Shown in pieces: positions 1-7,777 of a stretch of 64,000 nt of DNA. How positions within the stretch are numbered: the first letter of the stretch is position 1; the number at the start of each line of letters is the position of its first letter. Source of the DNA: an uncultured Lachnospiraceae bacterium (GTDB lineage Bacteria; Bacillota; Clostridia; Lachnospirales; Lachnospiraceae); assembly GCA_947627245.1 (NCBI GenBank), contig CANQVH010000006.1, forward strand, positions 22,923 through 86,922, given 5' to 3'. Position numbers and translations under genes: made by a program. The notes beneath the pieces are model-generated. The model was not told the origin of the DNA. It saw only the letters and a program-made list of their open reading frames with translations, and made no database searches.

Positions 1-77
1 TTAAACGGCAGCAGCGGGATCAGCGCCCCGCCCAAAATCGGGAGCAGAATTACGATTATCAGAATTATTTCGTTCAT
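1..77 (-). CDS. Third antiporter-like membrane subunit (N-terminal 25 residues only)
   Basis: The reading frame starts with ATG at 77 and runs off the window edge. The 25 residues seen begin MNEIILIIVILLPILGG, a hydrophobic first helix like those of the MrpD/NuoN/NuoL proton-translocating subunits. The start lies 14 bases after the stop of the preceding antiporter subunit gene and is preceded by a GGAGGGGGAAAAG ribosome binding site. Position and hydrophobicity suggest another MrpD-like subunit of the same complex. A hydrogenase-type or other subunit cannot be excluded from so short a piece. Confidence 0.6.
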   Translation of the reverse strand, partial: MNEIILIIVILLPILGGALIPLLPF

Positions 78-91
78 CTTTTCCCCCTCCT

Positions 92-1642
92 CTACAGCAC
101 CGACGAGGCAATCTTGCCCGCAAAACCGATCAGCGGATTGGGGAAGAGCCCGAGAAACACCGCGAGCGCCGCAAGGATCACGAGCGGGATCAGCATCTCG
201 AGTGACGGCTCAAGGCTGAGCGCCTGTCCGCCTGTGCCATGTTCCTCTTCTGCCTTCACATGCTTCACGATCCCGCCCGGGAAAAACCCGCTCGTCGTGA
301 TCGGCAGCAGATACCCCGCGGTCAGCAGCGCGCTCACAAGCAGCACCGCCGGACCGACGATCCTGAACACGCCGACGTCGGCCTCCAGCGCGCCCTGCGC
401 CAGATACCATTTGCTGATAAAGCCGCTTGTCGGCGGGATGCCGATCAGCGCCAGCGACGCAAAGGTGTAGCACCAGAGCGTTTTCGGCATCTGTTTGCCG
501 AACCCGCGGAATTGCTCCACCCTCGTCTCACCGCATTTGAAAATAAAAATGCCTGCCGTCAAAAACAGCGCGCACTTGACCATCATATGGAACACAACGT
601 GCAAAAGCGCGCCGGTCATGCCGACCGGGGACAGCACGGAAAGTCCGAACAGAATGTACGACACCTGACTGACCGTCGAATACGCCAGTCTCTTCTTGAA
701 CACCGGCTCGCGAAACGCCATCATCGAACCCATGAACACCGTCAGCAGCGTGAGCGTCATCCACGCGGTCTGCACCCATGTCCCGCGCAGAAAATCCGGT
801 CCGACCACATAGAATACGGCGCGGATGATCGCCAGAACGCCCGCCTTCGCGATGACGCCGGAGAGCACCGCGGACGCCGGGGACGGAGCCACCGGATGCG
901 CCGCTGGAAGCCACGCGTGCAGCGGGAACATACCGGCCTTCGCGCCGAAGCCGACGAGCATTCCGAACACCGCGATCAGCAGGATCCGGACATTTCCCTG
1001 CGCAAGCTCGAGGTTCAGCGTGCCGCCCGCCGTAAATGTCAGTGTGTCACAGTATTTATACAGGAAAAAGATGCCGAACAGCCCGAGGTACGCGCCGCAC
1101 ATCGAGTAAAACAGGTATTTCAGCGCCGCCATGATCGCCTCGCGGGAGCCGTTGTGCAGCACCAGAGGCATCGAAGTCAGCGTCATGATCTCATAGAACA
1201 GATACATCGTCACAAGATTGCCTGAGAACGACAGAGCTATCAGCACGCCGTACACGATCAGGTAGAAACCGTAGAAGCGCTGCTCCTTCCCCTCATGCTT
1301 CATATAGACAAAGGAATAGAACGCCACAACCGGCCACACGATGCTGATGGCGACCGCGAACAACCGGCTGATATCATCCACATGGAAATAGACAGGGATC
1401 CCCTTCAGCAGCTCGAAGAGCGTCACGCTGTGATCCCCGCTAAACGTCGCCGCAATCGCGAGCACCGCGGACACCGTAACCGCCACGGCTACATACTGAT
1501 GCAGCCTGTGCAGCTCCTCCTCGCCCGGCTCTTTACCCGGCTGTTCGCCTCCATTCTTTCTCTTTTCAAACGCCAGCGACAACAGCAGGATCACTCCTGC
1601 GAGCACCGGCAGAAATATCGGAAGCAAAATCCATGCGTCCAT
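92..1642 (-). CDS. Second MrpD/NuoN-like proton-translocating antiporter subunit
   Basis: A 516-residue polytopic membrane protein of the proton-conducting transporter family shared by complex I (NuoL/M/N) and Mrp/Mbh antiporters. It would move H+ or Na+ across the cytoplasmic membrane as part of the complex encoded upstream. Visible family features are GFGAKAGMFPLHAWLPAAHP, with the key lysine and the loop histidine, then RLAYSTVSQVSYILFG and HMMVKCALFLTAG. The frame is open further upstream, but ATG 1642 has a GGAGGAG site 6 bases ahead and gives a membrane-type N-terminus. It is the second such subunit in a row, and a third begins downstream. This is unlike the standard seven-gene Mrp operon with one MrpA and one MrpD. 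Confidence 0.85.
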   Translation of the reverse strand: MDAWILLPIFLPVLAGVILLLSLAFEKRKNGGEQPGKEPGEEELHRLHQYVAVAVTVSAVLAIAATFSGDHSVTLFELLKGIPVYFHVDDISRLFAVAISIVWPVVAFYSFVYMKHEGKEQRFYGFYLIVYGVLIALSFSGNLVTMYLFYEIMTLTSMPLVLHNGSREAIMAALKYLFYSMCGAYLGLFGIFFLYKYCDTLTFTAGGTLNLELAQGNVRILLIAVFGMLVGFGAKAGMFPLHAWLPAAHPVAPSPASAVLSGVIAKAGVLAIIRAVFYVVGPDFLRGTWVQTAWMTLTLLTVFMGSMMAFREPVFKKRLAYSTVSQVSYILFGLSVLSPVGMTGALLHVVFHMMVKCALFLTAGIFIFKCGETRVEQFRGFGKQMPKTLWCYTFASLALIGIPPTSGFISKWYLAQGALEADVGVFRIVGPAVLLVSALLTAGYLLPITTSGFFPGGIVKHVKAEEEHGTGGQALSLEPSLEMLIPLVILAALAVFLGLFPNPLIGFAGKIASSVL

Positions 1643-1683
1643 GATCTTCTCCTCCATGCAATATTTGTATATTCCCACTGTTC

Positions 1684-1758
1684 GCCGAGACAGGCATCGC
1701 CTCTGCAGCAAACACGTCGATTTTCTGGTTTTCCTGCAGAAGCAATGCCTGCCTCGGC
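1684..1758. repeat. Long imperfect inverted repeat between two antiporter genes
   Basis: Two 25-nt arms, 1684-1708 and 1734-1758, are complementary with three mismatches, all of which become G-U pairs in RNA. The loop is 25 nt. The outer arm sequence GCCGAGACAGGCA recurs in similar form at 3683-3734 in the same operon. No T-run follows, so it does not look like a plain terminator. It may be an mRNA processing or stabilising hairpin, or a dispersed REP-like palindrome. Confidence 0.75.
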
Positions 1759-1778
1759 TGTACGACTTCTCATTATTT

Positions 1779-3293
1779 TCATGAAAACATCGCCAGCCCT
1801 TCCCGCAATAGCCGCACAACCGGCTCTGAGCAGAGCCCGAGCGCCATGTTCAGGATGATAAAGCAGACGAGCGCCGTCGACTTGGCCTTCTGCTCGGTGA
1901 CCTTCACATTCCGGAAGCCGCGCCGCTTTACCTCTTCCCGGTCGGCCGGGGTGTAGATGCGGATCACGGTCTTCATAAAATAGACCGCGTTCAGGATCGT
2001 GCTGAGCGCCAGAGCGATCAGCGCCGGAAGCATCTTGTAATATACGCTGTCGACCGCGGCCTGCGCAAACAACAGCTTCGAGATGAAGCCGGAAAACATC
2101 GGAAAGCCGACCATCGAAAGCGAGCCGACCGTGAACGCCACACCGGCCAGCTTGTTGCGGTATCCCGCCCCGGTCAGGTCGAAAAAGCTCGTGCTGTCGC
2201 CGGACGCGTCCGTGATGCCGGATGCCGCCACGAACAGCAACGATTTCGTGGCCGCGTGCGAGAGAATGTGATACAGACTCGCGATCACACCGGCCGTCGT
2301 ACCGATTCCGAAGCCCATATAGATGTAACCGATCTGCGCCACCGAGGAATAGGCGATCATCCGCCGGATATTGCCCTCCTTGATCGCGCTGACCGAGCCC
2401 ATGATCATGCCGACCACGCCGAACGCGAACAGGATGTTGACGATCTTGCTGTCGCGCACGATGTCAAAGCCGATCACGCGGTAAAAAATCTTTACCAGAA
2501 GGAAAATATATCCCTTGGAAACCAGCGACGAAAGGATTGCCGCGGATGAAAGCGTCGAATAGCCGTAGGCGTCCGGAAGCCACGCGTGGAACGGGTACAG
2601 CGCGCTCTTGATCGCGATACCGACCGACATCAGGCTGACCGTGACGAGCAGCGGGATGTGGTAATCGCCCGTGTCGTGCAGGATCTGCACCTGCTCCTTG
2701 ATGTTGCTCATCAGCAGATGCCCCGTCATGTCGTAGAGGAAACAGATGCCGAGCAACAAAAGCCCGGAGCCCAAAAGGCTCATGATCATATAGCGTGTGG
2801 CCGCCTCGATCGTGCGCCCGTTCTGCCGGATCATGATCAGCCCGCACGCGGAGATCGTATTGATCTCCACGAAAACATACGCCGTAAACAGGTCGTTCGT
2901 GTAGATCAGCGCCAGCAGCGATGAGAGCAGCAGATTCACCATCACGTAGTAGAGATTTTCCTTCCCCGCCTCGATCTCAAGTGTGCGCTCCAACGAACCG
3001 CCCACCATGCTCAGAAACATGACGACGCAGAAAAACAGCGCCATCAGCGCCTCCAGCACGCCGATGCGGATCTCGTTACCCCAAGGCGCCGGGAAATGTC
3101 CCATCAGATAAACGTAAGCTTCCCCGGTGCGGATTGTGAAGTTCAGCACCGCCGCAGACATCGCCCCGATCACCGTGATCACGGCCAGATTGATCCGTCT
3201 GGCCGCTTTCCCGCCGATCACGGAGCACAGCGGCCCCGAAAACAGCGAGAGCAGGATCGAGAAGAAGGGGAAATTCTGCACAAATTCCATCAC
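1779..3293 (-). CDS. mrpD: Mrp/Mbh antiporter subunit D (MrpD/MbhH-like)
   Basis: A 504-residue, roughly 14-helix membrane protein of the proton-translocating transporter family. Family features include SVGIAIKSALYPFHAWLPDAY with the conserved lysine in the middle of a helix, RRMIAYSSVAQIGYIYMG, and SHAATKSLLFVAASG with a second conserved lysine. It overlaps the mrpC stop by four bases (ATGA), indicating translational coupling. MrpD works with the small MrpC/NuoK-like subunit to move cations. The order E-F-G-MbhD-E/B-C-D matches the antiporter half of Mbh-type complexes. Confidence in the family is high; the ion moved is not determinable here. Confidence 0.9.
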   Translation of the reverse strand: MMEFVQNFPFFSILLSLFSGPLCSVIGGKAARRINLAVITVIGAMSAAVLNFTIRTGEAYVYLMGHFPAPWGNEIRIGVLEALMALFFCVVMFLSMVGGSLERTLEIEAGKENLYYVMVNLLLSSLLALIYTNDLFTAYVFVEINTISACGLIMIRQNGRTIEAATRYMIMSLLGSGLLLLGICFLYDMTGHLLMSNIKEQVQILHDTGDYHIPLLVTVSLMSVGIAIKSALYPFHAWLPDAYGYSTLSSAAILSSLVSKGYIFLLVKIFYRVIGFDIVRDSKIVNILFAFGVVGMIMGSVSAIKEGNIRRMIAYSSVAQIGYIYMGFGIGTTAGVIASLYHILSHAATKSLLFVAASGITDASGDSTSFFDLTGAGYRNKLAGVAFTVGSLSMVGFPMFSGFISKLLFAQAAVDSVYYKMLPALIALALSTILNAVYFMKTVIRIYTPADREEVKRRGFRNVKVTEQKAKSTALVCFIILNMALGLCSEPVVRLLREGLAMFS

Positions 3294-3667
3294 AGACCCT
3301 CCCTTTTCAGTCTCGTCGTGATTTCATCGAGATCCAGCGTGTGATACCTGCGGTACAGCCGGATCGTCAGCGCCAGCATCAGCGCGGACACGGACACGGA
3401 CACCACGATGCCTGTCAGCACCAGACCGCTTGGGATCGGATTGACATACGCCTCCATGCTCTGCACACCGTTCACCACGATCGGAGCCTTGCGCCCCTCG
3501 ATATAGCCCTTCAGCGCCAAGAACAGATACACGGCCGTATCCATGATGTTCAGCCCGATGATCTTCCGGATCAGGTTCTTCTGCAGCAGCAGATTGGAAA
3601 ACCCGATCACAAACAAAAGCATTGCGATCGCCTCTTCATAATTGTTCGCCAAATTTGTAAGATTCAT
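3290..3667 (-). CDS. mrpC: Mrp antiporter subunit C (NuoK-like)
   Basis: A 125-residue protein with three predicted membrane helices, matching the usual size of MrpC/MnhC. The NuoK-like core reads LLFVIGFSNLLLQKNLIRKI followed by a helix and the typical PSGLVLTGIVVSVSVSALMLAL segment. ATG 3667 was chosen over the ATG 12 bases upstream because the GGAGAAGG site overlaps the upstream codon and is correctly spaced for 3667. It is followed by mrpD with a four-base overlap. It sits in the ion-translocating module next to MrpD. The C-terminal tail is short and charged. Confidence 0.88.
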   Translation of the reverse strand: MNLTNLANNYEEAIAMLLFVIGFSNLLLQKNLIRKIIGLNIMDTAVYLFLALKGYIEGRKAPIVVNGVQSMEAYVNPIPSGLVLTGIVVSVSVSALMLALTIRLYRRYHTLDLDEITTRLKREGL

Positions 3668-3682
3668 ATCCTTCTCCATTCC

Positions 3683-3734
3683 GCCGAAGCAGGCAGGGGC
3701 ATTTCCGGGCGGATAAACAACTGCCTGTTTCGGC
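3683..3734. repeat. Inverted repeat between mrpB and mrpC
   Basis: Arms 3683-3696 and 3721-3734 are 14 nt long and pair with a single G-U position around a 24-nt loop. The arm GCCGAAGCAGGCAG closely resembles the outer arm of the 1684-1758 inverted repeat. It lies in the only sizeable gap (84 nt) between these subunit genes and lacks a T-run on either strand. Confidence 0.7.
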
Positions 3735-3751
3735 TTTCATAAACGATAGCA

Positions 3752-4717
3752 TCAGTAGCCGCCCTTCCTGAACATCACAAAGAACGTGTACATCGTCCCG
3801 GCGACCACGATTCCGACGCAGATGTTCAGGATCAGGATCAGGCCGCTGCTCAGGATCGCGCCCGGCGTCCCCAGAGGGATCACGCTCTCGATGTGGTTCG
3901 CGCCCGTGTAGAAGGAATAGCACTTCGACAGGGAGTAGCAAGCCAGCGCGCAGAAGCTGAGCTTCTTGTATGTTTTGGCGGTAAAGAACCGCTCTGTCTT
4001 CTCGAAGCCGAACGCGTTCAGATAGAGAATCAGACCGGCCCCGATGATCGCGCCGCCGGAGAAGCCTCCGCCCGGCCCCAAATGCCCGCACAGGATTACA
4101 TAGATTCCGAAGATCACGATCGTCGGCACGAGGATCTTCGCCACGGTCTGAAGAATTACGTCATTCTTCGGCTCGTAGATACTGTCATTTTCCAGATCCT
4201 CCAGCTCTTTTTTCTTGTTCTTGTCAATGCGCAGCAGAATCAGCACCGTACACGTCGCGATAAACAGTACGTGCGACTCGCCGAGCGTATCAAACGCACG
4301 GTAGTCGAGGATCATGCCGGTCACGATGTTCACCGACCCGGTCTCCTGCAGGCCGTTCTCGATGTATCGCTTGGACACCTCGTTGTTCACGGGGCGCTCC
4401 GCCTGTCCGAGCGTCGGCAACTGCGAGATCGCCATCAGCAGCATCGTCAGGAGCAGCACGCAGAACAGCGCGCACGACACATGATAGATTTTCGTAAAGA
4501 AACGGACCTGCCTGTTGCTGTCCATATCGTAGACTCGTTTCAAAACACGCTTCTTCTCCTCAGCGCGTTCCTGCTTCACCGCCTCGTCCTCCTCGAACGG
4601 CTTTTGCGGCTGCATCTCCACATTGCCGAGGAGCAGGTCCTGATCCCCGTCCAGCCATTTTTTCAGATGGTAGGAGACCGTCTTCTTATACTCATTCTCA
4701 GGAAGTTTTCTGCTCAT
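3752..4717 (-). CDS. mrpB: Fused MbhE-MrpB antiporter subunit
   Basis: A 321-residue membrane protein with two recognisable parts. After a charged cytoplasmic N-terminus and a helix comes an MbhE-type segment (also found at the C-terminus of MrpA), with RYIENGLQETGSVNIVTG and DYRAFDTLGESHVLF. The second half is an MrpB/MnhB domain with GHLGPGGGFSGGAIIGAG. In many organisms these are separate genes or part of MrpA, so this is a fusion. ATG 4717 has a perfect AAGGAGG site and overlaps the end of the MbhD gene by 20 bases. The frame continues upstream only because the repeat-rich tail of the MbhD gene stays open in this frame. Confidence 0.88.
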   Translation of the reverse strand: MSRKLPENEYKKTVSYHLKKWLDGDQDLLLGNVEMQPQKPFEEDEAVKQERAEEKKRVLKRVYDMDSNRQVRFFTKIYHVSCALFCVLLLTMLLMAISQLPTLGQAERPVNNEVSKRYIENGLQETGSVNIVTGMILDYRAFDTLGESHVLFIATCTVLILLRIDKNKKKELEDLENDSIYEPKNDVILQTVAKILVPTIVIFGIYVILCGHLGPGGGFSGGAIIGAGLILYLNAFGFEKTERFFTAKTYKKLSFCALACYSLSKCYSFYTGANHIESVIPLGTPGAILSSGLILILNICVGIVVAGTMYTFFVMFRKGGY

Positions 4718-5132
4718 TTGTATCCTCCTTCCCGCCCGGCCGTTCATCCGATTTTCTGTCCGAATTCTCGCCGAATCCTTTGTCTGGATTTTCGCCCGGT
4801 TTCTCATTGGATTCCCCGTCCGGATTTTCATCCGGTTTCTCGTTGGATTCCCCGTCCGGATTTCCGCCTGAGTTCTCATCGGATCCCTCATCCGATTTCA
4901 CGATCGCCCGAATCTTCTTCAGCGTGACGAAGAACAGCAGGCTCGTGACGCCCGCGCCGACCGCGGCCTCCGTGATCGCCAGATCCGGCGACTCCAGCAG
5001 CAGCCAGATGATCGACATCACCAAGCTGTAGGACATATAGATGAGGATCGAATTCAGCAGGTTCTTAGACAGGCTCACCGAGACGGCGCAGACGACCAGA
5101 AATCCCAGCAATATATTCGTAAAGATCTGCAT
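4698..5132 (-). CDS. MbhD-like antiporter subunit (DUF4040) with acidic repeat tail
   Basis: The first 80 residues form three hydrophobic helices matching MbhD/DUF4040, including SPDLAITEAAVGAGVTSLLFF, the segment also found in MrpA. The remaining 60 residues are a hydrophilic, low-complexity tail rich in Glu, Asn, Pro, Gly and Asp. It contains two copies of a 12-residue unit beginning NPDGESNEKP and further decayed units, encoded by a 36-bp tandem DNA repeat near 4780-4880. The tail is not part of the known fold. ATG 5132 has a GGAGGAGG site and follows the mrpG stop directly. The protein acts in the antiporter membrane module between G and B. Confidence 0.85.
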   Translation of the reverse strand: MQIFTNILLGFLVVCAVSVSLSKNLLNSILIYMSYSLVMSIIWLLLESPDLAITEAAVGAGVTSLLFFVTLKKIRAIVKSDEGSDENSGGNPDGESNEKPDENPDGESNEKPGENPDKGFGENSDRKSDERPGGKEDTNEQKTS

Positions 5133-5133
5133 G

Positions 5134-5586
5134 TCACGCCTCCTCCTGTCCGGGCGACGGCGGATCGTCCGCCTGCCGCGCCCCGTCTGCTTCGGTCTCT
5201 GAAACAGCGCTTTCTCCGGAATTTTCCCCGGAAGCCTTTAATTTCTCCTCGAGCTCCCGGATCGTATATCTGTGATAATGCTTCTCGGGCTCCTCGTCGG
5301 TCGCCACCTCCAGCCTCGCGATCAGGTGCGAGGACGCCGGAGACGAAAACCACAAAAACACGATCACGAGGAACAGCTTCAGCGAGGTGAACGTGAAGCC
5401 GCTCATCAGGATCAGCCCGACCAGCGAAAACCCGATGCCCAGCGTGTCGCCCATCGCAGCCGCATGCATCCGGTTCAGCACGTATTTGAAGCGGAACACA
5501 CCGATCATCTCAATCAAAAAAATCAAAAGGCCGAAGAGAAGAAGAAACGCTCCGCCCAGAAAACGAATCCACTCAATCGCCGCCAT
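5134..5586 (-). CDS. mrpG: Mrp antiporter subunit G
   Basis: A 150-residue protein whose first 90 residues contain the three helices of MrpG/MnhG/PhaG. The family signature is FRFKYVLNRMHAAAMGDTLG between the first and second helices. It is followed by a long charged tail of about 55 residues rich in Glu and Ser, longer than in most MrpG proteins. It overlaps the end of mrpF by 14 bases. MrpG is one of the small membrane subunits needed to assemble the antiporter. Confidence 0.9.
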   Translation of the reverse strand: MAAIEWIRFLGGAFLLLFGLLIFLIEMIGVFRFKYVLNRMHAAAMGDTLGIGFSLVGLILMSGFTFTSLKLFLVIVFLWFSSPASSHLIARLEVATDEEPEKHYHRYTIRELEEKLKASGENSGESAVSETEADGARQADDPPSPGQEEA

Positions 5587-5905
5587 TTCGCTTCTCCTCC
5601 TCCTCCCTTTTTTCCCGATAAACTCCCATATATACCTTTGTCAGCACGATCACCGCAAGGAAGCTCAGCATCGCGTAGATCAGGCAGATATCCGCCAGAT
5701 ATCCCTCCTCGAGCATCAGCGCGAGGATCGCGATAATAACCATAACCATCGTGCCCATCATGTTGACCGCGACGATTCGGTCCGCCACGCGCGGCCCGAT
5801 GATCGCGCGCACCAGACAGAGCACGACCATGATCGCGAGAAAGATCAAAGCCCCGGTAAACAGCATGTGGTACGCCTGTTCAAGCTCCGGTATTCCTTTT
5901 CCCAT
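5573..5905 (-). CDS. mrpF: Mrp antiporter subunit F
   Basis: A 110-residue small membrane subunit with three helices. The MrpF/MnhF hallmark RAIIGPRVADRIVAVNMMG lies between the first and second helices, and the second helix is followed by LADICLIYAMLSFLAVIVLTK. A short charged tail ends the protein. The gene begins 35 bases after mrpE and overlaps mrpG by 14 bases. Length and order are those of a normal Mrp/Mbh operon. Confidence 0.92.
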   Translation of the reverse strand: MGKGIPELEQAYHMLFTGALIFLAIMVVLCLVRAIIGPRVADRIVAVNMMGTMVMVIIAILALMLEEGYLADICLIYAMLSFLAVIVLTKVYMGVYREKREEEEKRNGGD

Positions 5906-5940
5906 CGTTCTTCCACCTCATTTTCCATATTCCCGCCGGT

Positions 5941-6402
5941 CTATTCCTCTTCCAGCTCGGAAAGCATTTTCACGAACACGGAGCTGTCCATGCCCTCGCC
6001 CAGACTCTCGTCCAGACAGTGTACGACATACTTCGAGTCTTCGAGCGACACCGTGATCGTCCCCGGCGTCAGCGTGATCGCATTCGCCAGAAACGCCCGG
6101 CCGGTCTCGGTCTTCATATCGGAATGGAAGCTCACAAGCGCCGGCTCCAGCTCCTCACGCTCGGACAGGATCATACGCATGACCGCAAAATTCGCCGCCA
6201 CGATCTCTTTCACCAGCACGACCGCATAGCGCACAAATCCAACGCAGCGCTTCAAAAGCGCCTTTTCCTTGCGAATGCTGTAGTCCATAAATCTGCAAAT
6301 GAACGCAAACATAACCGCCGCGATCACCAGCCCGAACACGCAGATCTCCGGCGTGATATTTCCGTTAAAAATCACCCACAGCGCAAAAAACAAAAGAAAC
6401 AT
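5941..6402 (-). CDS. mrpE: Mrp antiporter subunit E
   Basis: A 153-residue MrpE/MnhE protein. Two N-terminal hydrophobic segments are followed by a further hydrophobic segment (YAVVLVKEIVAANFAVM) and a cytosolic domain with the family motif ANAITLTPGTITVSLED. It is the first gene of the operon and sits about 40 bases behind a good promoter at 6441-6469. MrpE is one of the three subunits (E, F, G) found in all Mrp/Mbh modules. Confidence 0.92.
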   Translation of the reverse strand: MFLLFFALWVIFNGNITPEICVFGLVIAAVMFAFICRFMDYSIRKEKALLKRCVGFVRYAVVLVKEIVAANFAVMRMILSEREELEPALVSFHSDMKTETGRAFLANAITLTPGTITVSLEDSKYVVHCLDESLGEGMDSSVFVKMLSELEEE

Positions 6403-6440
6403 TCCGCAGTGCCTTCTTTCCTCTCAATTACGTTCCATAC

Positions 6441-6469
6441 ATTCTAACGCAATATTCGATTTTCGTCCA
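6441..6469 (-). promoter_or_regulatory. Promoter of the mrp operon
   Basis: On the minus strand a TGGACG -35 box and a TAGAAT -10 box are separated by exactly 17 bases. Transcription would start about 35 bases upstream of mrpE. The box lies just downstream of the stop codon of the membrane protein gene at 6482, so the mrp operon is probably expressed independently of it. Confidence 0.55.
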
Positions 6470-6481
6470 GAGTAAATTTGC

Positions 6482-7708
6482 TCAATAATACGTGCCTCCC
6501 AGATAAATAATTCTGAAATAATCCAGCCCGAAATACAGATGCGCGGCGAGCAGCAAAATCGCAGCCGCCAGATAGATCACTCTTCCCCATACCTTGCTTT
6601 CCTTCACATAGGCGGCAAAGGACGCGCTTTCGGACGCCCGGTATGCATCGTACATGCTTTTGACGTCTCTGTACAGCCAGCAGACACAGATGACAAACAC
6701 CGGGAACAGGCAGTAGCAATAGCTCCATGTAAGGTTGCCGTCATTCTGGCGCGGCCCCGTCTCGTTGAGGAACAGATATTCCAGCAGGCCGAACAGCCAG
6801 ATCAGCCACGTCACCCGGAAGCGGCGATCCTTCTTCAGATCGCGGAGGTTCGCGAACAGCACCACCAGCGGAAACGCAGCGGACTGAAGCGGGGCAACGA
6901 CCGGATGCGTCGTGCGCAGCCGCAGGATATACGCCAGTGAAAATCCGATCGACGAGCCTGCGTTCTCACCGGAAAACAGCATGGCGCTCTGCCGCAGCAG
7001 CACAAACAGCGAGATCAGCACCGGTATCCCGAACACGATCTGCCGCCCAAGCGTCTTCCCCTTCGACGAGATGCAGTCCGTCAGCAGCATCACCGCCATC
7101 GCCGGCGCAAACGCGACGATAAAGCTCGGCTTGCACAGGTTCACAAATGTGAGAAGCAGCGTGAACCAGACAAAATCCTTCAGCGAAAATTTTTCCTGAT
7201 ACGTCTCCTGATAACCGTAATAAAACAGAAGGACGCAGGTACCCGCAAGCTTCATTCCGAGAAACGTGGAATTGTGCCAGATCGAGCAGGACTGAAGCCC
7301 CAGATAGCGGTACGGATTCAGCGCCTGAATATAGATCGGACCCTCGATCATGCTGACGATGGCGAGCAGATGCAGGACGATCTTGTTTCCCTGCGGCACC
7401 AGACTGCACATCAGACGGTACGTCACCCAGACGGTCGCAAGGACGATCGCCACAAGCAGGACGCTGACAGCCTTCTGGTTGAGCCCGAGCGTATTCATCA
7501 GAAAACCGAACGAAAGCTCGATCAGGCTGTACCAAGTCCCCGCCATGCCCTCCGAAATATGAGTAGGAAGATCCGACGGATAATATCCGAGCACTCCCTT
7601 ATACGCGATCGCCTGCCGCAAAAACAGCCGATACAGCACCGCGCCCCATCCCAAGTAAAAAAAGGTAAACAAAGCGCCCCACACGGCTTTTCCTCTTTTT
7701 GTATTCAT
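6482..7708 (-). CDS. Polytopic membrane protein of unknown function
   Basis: A roughly 408-residue protein with about ten hydrophobic segments spread over its length. I do not recognise the family. The layout (short cytoplasmic N-terminus, a long first extracytoplasmic loop with GYYPSDLPTHISEG, then repeated helices) resembles multi-helix GT-C-type glycosyltransferase or surface polysaccharide proteins, but no catalytic motif is certain. Two in-frame ATGs lie at 7720 and 7708. The second is preceded by a weak ACGGGA site and has a Lys/Arg-rich start typical for membrane proteins. The gene sits alone between the mrp operon and an aspartate kinase. Confidence 0.7.
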   Translation of the reverse strand: MNTKRGKAVWGALFTFFYLGWGAVLYRLFLRQAIAYKGVLGYYPSDLPTHISEGMAGTWYSLIELSFGFLMNTLGLNQKAVSVLLVAIVLATVWVTYRLMCSLVPQGNKIVLHLLAIVSMIEGPIYIQALNPYRYLGLQSCSIWHNSTFLGMKLAGTCVLLFYYGYQETYQEKFSLKDFVWFTLLLTFVNLCKPSFIVAFAPAMAVMLLTDCISSKGKTLGRQIVFGIPVLISLFVLLRQSAMLFSGENAGSSIGFSLAYILRLRTTHPVVAPLQSAAFPLVVLFANLRDLKKDRRFRVTWLIWLFGLLEYLFLNETGPRQNDGNLTWSYCYCLFPVFVICVCWLYRDVKSMYDAYRASESASFAAYVKESKVWGRVIYLAAAILLLAAHLYFGLDYFRIIYLGGTYY

Positions 7709-7777
7709 TGTTCCCGTCATCCGGCCGCGCCAAGCCTCAGCCGGATTCTCCTTTCCTCTTAAATGTATTTTAAACGA

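Noticed and set aside
239..1225. Long plus-strand frame of 328 codons opposite the antiporter gene
   Set aside because: Arg/His/Gln-rich shadow of the GC-rich minus-strand gene; no ribosome binding site and no domain. The same applies to long plus-strand frames opposite the kinase (14695-15855), ytfR (11374-12795), dgt (38491-39855), nrdD (48108-49289), gatB (52057-53454) and aspS (56684-57718).
4718..4891. N-terminal extension of the MbhE-MrpB frame
   Set aside because: It only reads the repeat tail of the MbhD gene in another frame; a perfect AAGGAGG site sets the start at 4717.
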